DNA from: Auanema rhodensis
Lineage: Eukaryota > Nematoda > Chromadorea > Rhabditida > Rhabditidae
Assembly (NCBI GenBank): GCA_964057225.1
Contig: OZ059900.1
Location: 4,722,501 to 4,786,500 of the forward strand
Reading direction: 5' to 3'
DNA: 64,000 nt
Positions 54,339 through 64,000 of this stretch are shown piece by piece. Below the pieces are notes generated by a model. The model did not search any database. It worked only from the letters and a program-made list of their open reading frames with translations, and was not told the DNA's origin. The translations under genes were made by a program, and so were the position numbers. Position 1 is the stretch's first letter. Each line of letters opens with the position of its first letter.

Positions 54339-56802
54339 TTAGGTGGTATAGCTACCTGTTCACAAAAAATTGGAAGTCCTGGTTACCATGCATCAAACCC
54401 ATTAAGATTGTGTTTCTAGACTAATATGACCATGGGAAATTTATTTAAGTTCACAGTATTCTTTTATCTTCAACGGTATCCGAGTTACAAATCAAGATCA
54501 CTTTCTTTGGATACTTATGTGGTATAGCTACCTGTTCACAAAAAATTGGAAGTCTTGGTTACCATGCATCAAACCCATTAAGATTGTGTTTCTAGACTAA
54601 TATGACCATGGGAAATTTATTTAAGTTCACAGTATTCTTCTATCTTTAACGGTATCCGAGTTACAAATCAAGATCACTTTCTTTGGATACTTAGGTGGTA
54701 TAGCTACCTGTTCACAAAAAATTGGAAGTCTTGGTTACCATGCATCAAACCCATTAAAATTGTGTTTCTAGACTAATATGACCATGGGAAATTTATTTAA
54801 GTTCACAGTATTCTTTTATCTTCAACGGTATCCGAGTTACAAATCAAGATCACTTTCTTTGGATACTTAGGTGGTATAGCTACCTGTTCACAAAAAATTG
54901 GAAGTCCTGGTTACCATGCATCAAACCCATTAAGATTGTGTTTCTAGACTAATATGACCATGGGAAATTTATTTAAGTTCACAGTATTCTTTTATCTTCA
55001 ACGGTATCCGAGTTACAAATCAAGATCACTTTCTTTGGATACTTATGTGGTATAGCTACCTGTTCACAAAAAATTGGAAGTCTTGGTTACCATGCATCAA
55101 ATCCTTTAAGATAGTGTTTCTAGACTAATATAACCATGGGGACTTCATCAAACTTCACAGTATTCTTCTATCTTTAACGGTATCCGAGTTACAAATCAAG
55201 ATCACTTTCTTTGGATACTTAGGTGGTATAGCTACCTGTTCACAAAAAATTGGAAGTCCTGGTTACCATGCATCAAACCCATTAAGATTGTGTTTCTAGA
55301 CTAATATGACCATGGGAAATTTATTTAAGTTCACAGTATTCTTTTATCTTCAACGGTATCCGAGTTACAAATCAAGATCACTTTCTTTGGATACTTATGT
55401 GGTATAGCTACCTGTTCACAAAAAATTGGAAGTCTTGGTTACCATGCATCAAATCCTTTAAGATAGTGTTTCTAGACTAATATAACCATGGGGACTTCAT
55501 CAAACTTCACAGTATTCTTCTATCTTTAACGGTATCCGAGTTACAAATCAAGATCACTTTCTTTGGATACTTAGGTGGTATAGCTACCTGTTCACAAAAA
55601 ATTGGAAGTCTTGGTTACCATGCATCAAACACAATACGATAGTGTTTCTAGACTAATATGACCATGGGAAATTCATTTAAGTTCACAGTATTCTTTTATC
55701 TTTAACGGTATCCGAGTTACAAATCAAGATCACTTTCTTTGGATACTTAGGTGGTATAGCTACCTGTTCACAAAAAATTGGAAGTCCTGGTTACCATGCA
55801 TCAAACCCATTAAGATTGTGTTTCTAGACTAATATGACCATGGGAAATTTATTTAAGTTCACAGTATTCTTTTATCTTCAACGGTATCCGAGTTACAAAT
55901 CAAGATCACTTTCTTTGGATACTTATGTGGTATAGCTACCTGTTCACAAAAAATTGGAAGTCTTGGTTACCATGCATCAAATCCTTTAAGATAGTGTTTC
56001 TAGACTAATATGACCATGGGAAATTTATTTAAGTTCACAGTATTCTTTTATCTTCAACGGTATCCGAGTTACAAATCAAGATCACTTTCTTTGGATACTT
56101 ATGTGGTATAGCTACCTGTTCACAAAAAATTGGAAGTCTTGGTTACCATGCATCAAATCCTTTAAGATAGTGTTTCTAGACTAATATAACCATGGGGACT
56201 TCATCAAACTTCACAGTATTCTTCTATCTTTAACGGTATCCGAGTTACAAATCAAGATCACTTTCTTTGGATACTTAGGTGGTATAGCTACCTGTTCACA
56301 AAAAATTGGAAGTCCTGGTTACCATGCATCAAACCCATTAAGATTGTGTTTCTAGACTAATATGACCATGGGAAATTCATTTAAGTTCACAGTATTCTTC
56401 TATCTTTAACGGTATCCGAGTTACAAATCAAGATCACTTTCTTTGGATACTTAGGTGGTATAGCTACCTGTTCACAAAAAATTGGAAGTCCTGGTTACCA
56501 TGCATCAAACCCATTAAGATTGTGTTTCTAGACTAATATGACCATGGGAAATTTATTTAAGTTCACAGTATTCTTTTATCTTCAACGGTATCCGAGTTAC
56601 AAATCAAGATCACTTTCTTTGGATACTTATGTGGTATAGCTACCTGTTCACAAAAAATTGGAAGTCTTGGTTACCATGCATCAAATCCTTTAAGATAGTG
56701 TTTCTAGACTAATATAACCATGGGGACTTCATCAAACTTCACAGTATTCTTCTATCTTTAACGGTATCCGAGTTACAAATCAAGATCACTTTCTTTGGAT
56801 AC

Positions 56803-59794
56803 TTAGGTGGTATAGCTACCTGTTCACAAAAAATTGGAAGTCCTGGTTACCATGCATCAAACCCATTAAGATTGTGTTTCTAGACTAATATGACCATGGG
56901 AAATTCATTTAAGTTCACAGTATTCTTCTATCTTTAACGGTATCCGAGTTACAAATCAAGATCACTTTCTTTGGATACTTAGGTGGTATAGCTACCTGTT
57001 CACAAAAAATTGGAAGTCCTGGTTACCATGCATCAAACCCATTAAAATTGTGTTTCTAGACTAATATGACCATGGGGACTTCATCAAACTTCACAGTATT
57101 CTTCTATCTTTAACGGTATCCGAGTTACAAATCAAGATCACTTTCTTTGGATACTTAGGTGGTATAGCTACCTGTTCACAAAAAATTGGAAGTCCTGGTT
57201 ACCATGCATCAAACCCATTAAGATTGTGTTTCTAGACTAATATGACCATGGGAAATTTATTTAAGTTCACAGTATTCTTTTATCTTCAACGGTATCCGAG
57301 TTACAAATCAAGATCACTTTCTTTGGATACTTAGGTGGTATAGCTACCTGTTCACAAAAAATTGGAAGTCCTGGTTACCATGCATCAAATCCTTTAAGAT
57401 AGTGTTTCTAGACTAATATAACCATGGGGACTTCATCAAACTTCACAGTATTCTTCTATCTTTAACGGTATCCGAGTTACAAATCAAGATCACTTTCTTT
57501 GGATACTTAGGTGGTATAGCTACCTGTTCACAAAAAATTGGAAGTCCTGGTTACCATGCATCAAACCCATTAAGATTGTGTTTCTAGACTAATATGACCA
57601 TGGGAAATTTATTTAAGTTCACAGTATTCTTTTATCTTCAACGGTATCCGAGTTACAAATCAAGATCACTTTCTTTGGATACTTATGTGGTATAGCTACC
57701 TGTTCACAAAAAATTGGAAGTCTTGGTTACCATGCATCAAATCCTTTAAGATAGTGTTTCTAGACTAATATAACCATGGGGACTTCATCAAACTTCACAG
57801 TATTCTTCTATCTTTAACGGTATCCGAGTTACAAATCAAGATCACTTTCTTTGGATACTTAGGTGGTATAGCTACCTGTTCACAAAAAATTGGAAGTCCT
57901 GGTTACCATGCATCAAACCCATTAAGATTGTGTTTCTAGACTAATATGACCATGGGAAATTTATTTAAGTTCACAGTATTCTTTTATCTTCAACGGTATC
58001 CGAGTTACAAATCAAGATCACTTTCTTTGGATACTTATGTGGTATAGCTACCTGTTCACAAAAAATTGGAAGTCTTGGTTACCATGCATCAAATCCTTTA
58101 AGATAGTGTTTCTAGACTAATATAACCATGGGGACTTCATCAAACTTCACAGTATTCTTCTATCTTTAACGGTATCCGAGTTACAAATCAAGATCACTTT
58201 CTTTGGATACTTAGGTGGTATAGCTACCTGTTCACAAAAAATTGGAAGTCCTGGTTACCATGCATCAAACCCATTAAGATTGTGTTTCTAGACTAATATG
58301 ACCATGGGAAATTTATTTAAGTTCACAGTATTCTTTTATCTTCAACGGTATCCGAGTTACAAATCAAGATCACTTTCTTTGGATACTTATGTGGTATAGC
58401 TACCTGTTCACAAAAAATTGGAAGTCTTGGTTACCATGCATCAAATCCTTTAAGATAGTGTTTCTAAACTAATATAACCATGGGGACTTCATCAAACTTC
58501 ACAGTATTCTTCTATCTTTAACGGTATCCGAGTTACAAATCAAGATCACTTTCTTTGGATACTTAGGTGGTATAGCTACCTGTTCACAAAAAATTGGAAG
58601 TCCTGGTTACCATGCATCAAACCCATTAAGATTGTGTTTCTAGACTAATATGACCATGGGAAATTCATTTAAGTTCACAGTATTCTTCTATCTTTAACGG
58701 TATCCGAGTTACAAATCAAGATCACTTTCTTTGGATACTTAGGTGGTATAGCTACCTGTTCACAAAAAATTGGAAGTCCTGGTTACCATGCATCAAACCC
58801 ATTAAAATTGTGTTTCTAGACTAATATGACCATGGGAAATTTATTTAAGTTCACAGTATTCTTTTATCTTCAACGGTATCCGAGTTACAAATCAAGATCA
58901 CTTTCTTTGGATACTTAGGTGGTATAGCTACCTGTTCACAAAAAATTGGAAGTCCTGGTTACCATGCATCAAATCCTTTAAGATAGTGTTTCTAGACTAA
59001 TATAACCATGGGGACTTCATCAAACTTCACAGTATTCTTCTATCTTTAACGGTATCCGAGTTACAAATCAAGATCACTTTCTTTGGATACTTAGGTGGTA
59101 TAGCTACCTGTTCACAAAAAATTGGAAGTCTTGGTTACCATGCATCAAACACAATACGATAGTGTTTCTAGACTAATATGACCATGGGAAATTCATTTAA
59201 GTTCACAGTATTCTTTTATCTTTAACGGTATCCGAGTTACAAATCAAGATCACTTTCTTTGGATACTTAGGTGGTATAGCTACCTGTTCACAAAAAATTG
59301 GAAGTCCTGGTTACCATGCATCAAACCCATTAAGATTGTGTTTCTAGACTAATATGACCATGGGAAATTTATTTAAGTTCACAGTATTCTTTTATCTTCA
59401 ACGGTATCCGAGTTACAAATCAAGATCACTTTCTTTGGATACTTATGTGGTATAGCTACCTGTTCACAAAAAATTGGAAGTCTTGGTTACCATGCATCAA
59501 ATCCTTTAAGATAGTGTTTCTAGACTAATATGACCATGGGGACTTCATCAAACTTCACAGTATTCTTCTATCTTTAACGGTATCCGAGTTACAAATCAAG
59601 ATCACTTTCTTTGGATACTTAGGTGGTATAGCTACCTGTTCACAAAAAATTGGAAGTCCTGGTTACCATGCATCAAACCCATTAAGATTGTGTTTCTAGA
59701 CTAATATAACCATGGGGACTTCATCAAACTTCACAGTATTCTTCTATCTTTAACGGTATCCGAGTTACAAATCAAGATCACTTTCTTTGGATAC
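56803..59794. repeat. 17-monomer HOR (2992 bp), copy 1
   Basis: Monomers 324-340 begin P, T with an R tail, Q, R with GGAAGTCC, Q-R-Q-R-Q, R with TCTAAACT (58463-58470), P-TQ, R with GGAAGTCC, S-Q, and end in two mosaic R-like units (59443 and 59619). The first 15 monomers agree in class and in private marks with 59795-62434. The TCTAAACT change in R lies at the same place in both. The last two units differ between copies. Confidence 0.88.
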
Positions 59795-62786
59795 TTAGGT
59801 GGTATAGCTACCTGTTCACAAAAAATTGGAAGTCCTGGTTACCATGCATCAAACCCATTAAGATTGTGTTTCTAGACTAATATGACCATGGGAAATTCAT
59901 TTAAGTTCACAGTATTCTTCTATCTTTAACGGTATCCGAGTTACAAATCAAGATCACTTTCTTTGGATACTTAGGTGGTATAGCTACCTGTTCACAAAAA
60001 ATTGGAAGTCCTGGTTACCATGCATCAAACCCATTAAAATTGTGTTTCTAGACTAATATGACCATGGGGACTTCATCAAACTTCACAGTATTCTTCTATC
60101 TTTAACGGTATCCGAGTTACAAATCAAGATCACTTTCTTTGGATACTTAGGTGGTATAGCTACCTGTTCACAAAAAATTGGAAGTCCTGGTTACCATGCA
60201 TCAAACCCATTAAGATTGTGTTTCTAGACTAATATGACCATGGGAAATTTATTTAAGTTCACAGTATTCTTTTATCTTCAACGGTATCCGAGTTACAAAT
60301 CAAGATCACTTTCTTTGGATACTTAGGTGGTATAGCTACCTGTTCACAAAAAATTGGAAGTCCTGGTTACCATGCATCAAATCCTTTAAGATAGTGTTTC
60401 TAGACTAATATAACCATGGGGACTTCATCAAACTTCACAGTATTCTTCTATCTTTAACGGTATCCGAGTTACAAATCAAGATCACTTTCTTTGGATACTT
60501 AGGTGGTATAGCTACCTGTTCACAAAAAATTGGAAGTCCTGGTTACCATGCATCAAACCCATTAAGATTGTGTTTCTAGACTAATATGACCATGGGAAAT
60601 TTATTTAAGTTCACAGTATTCTTTTATCTTCAACGGTATCCGAGTTACAAATCAAGATCACTTTCTTTGGATACTTATGTGGTATAGCTACCTGTTCACA
60701 AAAAATTGGAAGTCTTGGTTACCATGCATCAAATCCTTTAAGATAGTGTTTCTAGACTAATATAACCATGGGGACTTCATCAAACTTCACAGTATTCTTC
60801 TATCTTTAACGGTATCCGAGTTACAAATCAAGATCACTTTCTTTGGATACTTAGGTGGTATAGCTACCTGTTCACAAAAAATTGGAAGTCCTGGTTACCA
60901 TGCATCAAACCCATTAAGATTGTGTTTCTAGACTAATATGACCATGGGAAATTTATTTAAGTTCACAGTATTCTTTTATCTTCAACGGTATCCGAGTTAC
61001 AAATCAAGATCACTTTCTTTGGATACTTATGTGGTATAGCTACCTGTTCACAAAAAATTGGAAGTCTTGGTTACCATGCATCAAATCCTTTAAGATAGTG
61101 TTTCTAGACTAATATAACCATGGGGACTTCATCAAACTTCACAGTATTCTTCTATCTTTAACGGTATCCGAGTTACAAATCAAGATCACTTTCTTTGGAT
61201 ACTTAGGTGGTATAGCTACCTGTTCACAAAAAATTGGAAGTCCTGGTTACCATGCATCAAACCCATTAAGATTGTGTTTCTAGACTAATATGACCATGGG
61301 AAATTTATTTAAGTTCACAGTATTCTTTTATCTTCAACGGTATCCGAGTTACAAATCAAGATCACTTTCTTTGGATACTTATGTGGTATAGCTACCTGTT
61401 CACAAAAAATTGGAAGTCTTGGTTACCATGCATCAAATCCTTTAAGATAGTGTTTCTAAACTAATATAACCATGGGGACTTCATCAAACTTCACAGTATT
61501 CTTCTATCTTTAACGGTATCCGAGTTACAAATCAAGATCACTTTCTTTGGATACTTAGGTGGTATAGCTACCTGTTCACAAAAAATTGGAAGTCCTGGTT
61601 ACCATGCATCAAACCCATTAAGATTGTGTTTCTAGACTAATATGACCATGGGAAATTCATTTAAGTTCACAGTATTCTTCTATCTTTAACGGTATCCGAG
61701 TTACAAATCAAGATCACTTTCTTTGGATACTTAGGTGGTATAGCTACCTGTTCACAAAAAATTGGAAGTCCTGGTTACCATGCATCAAACCCATTAAAAT
61801 TGTGTTTCTAGACTAATATGACCATGGGAAATTTATTTAAGTTCACAGTATTCTTTTATCTTCAACGGTATCCGAGTTACAAATCAAGATCACTTTCTTT
61901 GGATACTTAGGTGGTATAGCTACCTGTTCACAAAAAATTGGAAGTCCTGGTTACCATGCATCAAATCCTTTAAGATAGTGTTTCTAGACTAATATAACCA
62001 TGGGGACTTCATCAAACTTCACAGTATTCTTCTATCTTTAACGGTATCCGAGTTACAAATCAAGATCACTTTCTTTGGATACTTAGGTGGTATAGCTACC
62101 TGTTCACAAAAAATTGGAAGTCTTGGTTACCATGCATCAAACACAATACGATAGTGTTTCTAGACTAATATGACCATGGGAAATTCATTTAAGTTCACAG
62201 TATTCTTTTATCTTTAACGGTATCCGAGTTACAAATCAAGATCACTTTCTTTGGATACTTAGGTGGTATAGCTACCTGTTCACAAAAAATTGGAAGTCCT
62301 GGTTACCATGCATCAAACCCATTAAGATTGTGTTTCTAGACTAATATGACCATGGGAAATTTATTTAAGTTCACAGTATTCTTTTATCTTCAACGGTATC
62401 CGAGTTACAAATCAAGATCACTTTCTTTGGATACTTATGTGGTATAGCTACCTGTTCACAAAAAATTGGAAGTCTTGGTTACCATGCATCAAATCCTTTA
62501 AGATAGTGTTTCTAGACTAATATGACCATGGGAAATTTATTTAAGTTCACAGTATTCTTTTATCTTCAACGGTATCCGAGTTACAAATCAAGATCACTTT
62601 CTTTGGATACTTATGTGGTATAGCTACCTGTTCACAAAAAATTGGAAGTCTTGGTTACCATGCATCAAATCCTTTAAGATAGTGTTTCTAGACTAATATA
62701 ACCATGGGGACTTCATCAAACTTCACAGTATTCTTCTATCTTTAACGGTATCCGAGTTACAAATCAAGATCACTTTCTTTGGATAC
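59795..62786. repeat. 17-monomer HOR (2992 bp), copy 2
   Basis: Monomers 341-357 repeat the order of 56803 for 15 units, then end with an R-front, Q-tail mosaic (62435) and a normal R (62611). That end matches 55923-56274, the units standing after the S-Q at 55571. The stretch S-Q-mosaic-R-P-Q-R-P at 55571-56978 therefore reappears at 62083-63490, 37 monomers (6512 bp) later. The region from about 55.5 kb to the end consists of overlapping copies of one large unit. Confidence 0.86.
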
Positions 62787-63842
62787 TTAGGTGGTATAGC
62801 TACCTGTTCACAAAAAATTGGAAGTCCTGGTTACCATGCATCAAACCCATTAAGATTGTGTTTCTAGACTAATATGACCATGGGAAATTCATTTAAGTTC
62901 ACAGTATTCTTCTATCTTTAACGGTATCCGAGTTACAAATCAAGATCACTTTCTTTGGATACTTAGGTGGTATAGCTACCTGTTCACAAAAAATTGGAAG
63001 TCCTGGTTACCATGCATCAAACCCATTAAGATTGTGTTTCTAGACTAATATGACCATGGGAAATTTATTTAAGTTCACAGTATTCTTTTATCTTCAACGG
63101 TATCCGAGTTACAAATCAAGATCACTTTCTTTGGATACTTATGTGGTATAGCTACCTGTTCACAAAAAATTGGAAGTCTTGGTTACCATGCATCAAATCC
63201 TTTAAGATAGTGTTTCTAGACTAATATAACCATGGGGACTTCATCAAACTTCACAGTATTCTTCTATCTTTAACGGTATCCGAGTTACAAATCAAGATCA
63301 CTTTCTTTGGATACTTAGGTGGTATAGCTACCTGTTCACAAAAAATTGGAAGTCCTGGTTACCATGCATCAAACCCATTAAGATTGTGTTTCTAGACTAA
63401 TATGACCATGGGAAATTCATTTAAGTTCACAGTATTCTTCTATCTTTAACGGTATCCGAGTTACAAATCAAGATCACTTTCTTTGGATACTTAGGTGGTA
63501 TGGCTACCTGTTCACAAAAAATTGGAAGTCCTGGTTACCATGCATCAAACCCATTAAGATTGTGTTTCTAGACTAATATGACCATGGGAAATTTATTTAA
63601 GTTCACAGTATTCTTTTATCTTCAACGGTATCCGAGTTACAAATCAAGATCACTTTCTTTGGATACTTATGTGGTATAGCTACCTGTTCACAAAAAATTG
63701 GAAGTCTTGGTTACCATGCATCAAACCCATTAAGATAGTGTTTCTAGACTAATATAACCATGGGGACTTCATCAAACTTCACAGTATTCTTCTATCTTTA
63801 ACGGTATCCGAGTTACAAATCAAGATCACTTTCTTTGGATAC

Positions 63843-64000
63843 TTAGGTGGTATAGCTACCTGTTCACAAAAAATTGGAAGTCCTGGTTACCATGCATCAA
63901 ACCCATTAAGATTGTGTTTCTAGACTAATATGACCATGGGAAATTTATTTAAGTGCACAGTATTCTTTTATCTTCAACGGTATCCGAGTTACAAATCAAG
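63843..64000. repeat. Partial monomer at the window edge
   Basis: This is the first 158 bp of a Q monomer, cut by the window end within the fixed segment (ending ...CAAATCAAG). It has a private G in AAGTGCACAG (63952-63961), against AAGTTCACAG elsewhere. The array clearly continues beyond the window. Confidence 0.93.

Larger units (their letters stand above)
1..64000. repeat. 176-bp satellite array, centromere-type, whole window
   Basis: The unit start (TTAGGTGG or a one-base variant) recurs every 176 bp from base 1: 177, 353, 529, 705, 881 and so on. The register still holds at 51921, where the phase shifts once by 46 bp, and then holds from 52051 to the end. This gives 364 units counting the shortened and the final partial one. 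All lie in the same orientation, and I saw no inverted copy, insertion or unique spacer. Neighbouring units differ mostly at shared diagnostic positions rather than by random substitutions, as expected of a concertedly evolving satellite. Centromeric satellites of many plants and animals have units of about 150-180 bp, roughly one nucleosome plus linker. Centromere function is inferred from this and cannot be proved from sequence. Both strands carry stop codons in every frame within about one unit, so the array is not coding. Confidence 0.98.
30273..64000. repeat. Right satellite subfamily domain (classes P-T)
   Basis: From monomer 173 on, positions 91-115 read GGGAAATTCATTTAAG (P), GGGAAATTTATTTAAG (Q) or GGGGACTTCATCAAAC (R). 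The TTCGAA site of the left domain is absent, and GACGTC survives in only one monomer (48929-49104). The most frequent motif is Q followed by R. The R unit after a Q nearly always starts TTATGTGG (T at position 4), so the 352-bp dimer is a real unit of amplification. P-Q-R trimers (528 bp) are the other common module. R0 monomers (CAAATTTCAC instead of CAAACTTCAC) are confined to 30.6-32.6 kb and 44.9-45.4 kb. The domain continues past the right edge of the window. Confidence 0.93.

Noticed and set aside
1-64000. Open reading frames recurring every few monomers on either strand
   Set aside because: 176 is not a multiple of 3, so a frame passes through all three phases of the unit, and each unit has several stop codons on both strands (for example TAG at 79-81, TAA at 84-86, TGA at 89-91 in right-type units). 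Only short, periodic frames arise, with no codon signal or start context.
1-64000. CRISPR-like array
   Set aside because: The repeat is continuous. There are no unique spacers between short repeats, variable parts are shared class variants rather than unrelated sequences, and no cas genes are present.
1-64000. Human-type alpha satellite or Arabidopsis 178-bp repeat
   Set aside because: The unit length is 176 bp rather than 171 or 178, and I could not recognise the characteristic sequence of either family in the monomer.
1-64000. Embedded transposable element, telomere repeat, tRNA or rRNA gene
   Set aside because: The 176-bp register is unbroken except for one 46-bp deletion, leaving no room for an insertion. 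No telomere-like short tandem or RNA gene motif was seen.
1-64000. Assembly artefact producing artificial duplications
   Set aside because: Not excluded, but copies differ by private changes and have different flanking units, and block borders vary. A simple assembler loop would give exact repeats with one fixed border. Long-read coverage would settle it.

Overview
The whole 64 kb window is one uninterrupted tandem satellite array. There is no gene, transposon, RNA gene or unique-sequence gap. The monomer is 176 bp with about 35% GC (62 of 176 in one right-hand monomer), and all copies are head to tail in one orientation. Taking base 1 (TTAGGTGG...) as monomer position 1, there are 295 full monomers (1-51920), one shortened monomer of 130 bp (51921-52050), 67 full monomers (52051-63842) and a 158 bp piece at the end. 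That shortened copy is the only net length change I could find. A fixed nucleosome-scale unit, high identity and layered higher-order repeats (HORs) are typical of a eukaryotic centromere core from a long-read assembly. A plant is the most likely source, and the Brassicaceae are one possibility because their centromeric units are 176-180 bp. The species cannot be fixed from the sequence, and centromere function is inferred.

Monomers fall into classes defined by linked variants at positions 4-12, 34-41, 60-71, 89-115 and 127-133. Left-domain codes: A = TTCGAA plus a CATTAAAATTAAC tail; B = TTGGAAGTCC, GATGACTTCATTGAAATTCAC; B2 = B with GAAAATCAC; C = TTCGAA, GGGGACTTCATTAAATTTCAC; D = GACGTC, GATGACTTCATTAAATTTCAC (D2 = D with T at position 7); E = GGAAGTCC front on a C tail; F = TTCGAA with CCTTAAATTTAAC; G = GGAAGTCC front on a D tail; H = AACTATGGGG; I and J = C-like tails ending CTATCTTTAAC; K = GATGATTTC; X = B front on an F tail. 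Right-domain codes: P = GGGAAATTCATTTAAG; Q = GGGAAATTTATTTAAG, ending TTTTATCTTCAAC; R = GGGGACTTCATCAAACTTCAC, usually with T at position 4; R0 = R with CAAATTTCAC; S = AACACAATACGATAG; T = CCCATTAAAATTG; TQ = T front on a Q tail.

Layout: 1-30272 is the left domain, built from A-K monomers. It holds 5-, 6-, 11- and 12-monomer HORs, some in tandem and some dispersed. 30273-64000 is the right domain, built from P-T monomers. Its basic units are Q-R dimers and P-Q-R trimers, combined into 8-, 11- and 17-monomer units. The switch is abrupt, at a monomer boundary. One left-type D monomer lies stranded in the right domain at 48929-49104. The array therefore records local amplification in tandem blocks, longer-range copying of blocks, and exchange between monomer classes that made mosaic units. 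I found no new protein or RNA system. The notable content is the repeat architecture itself.
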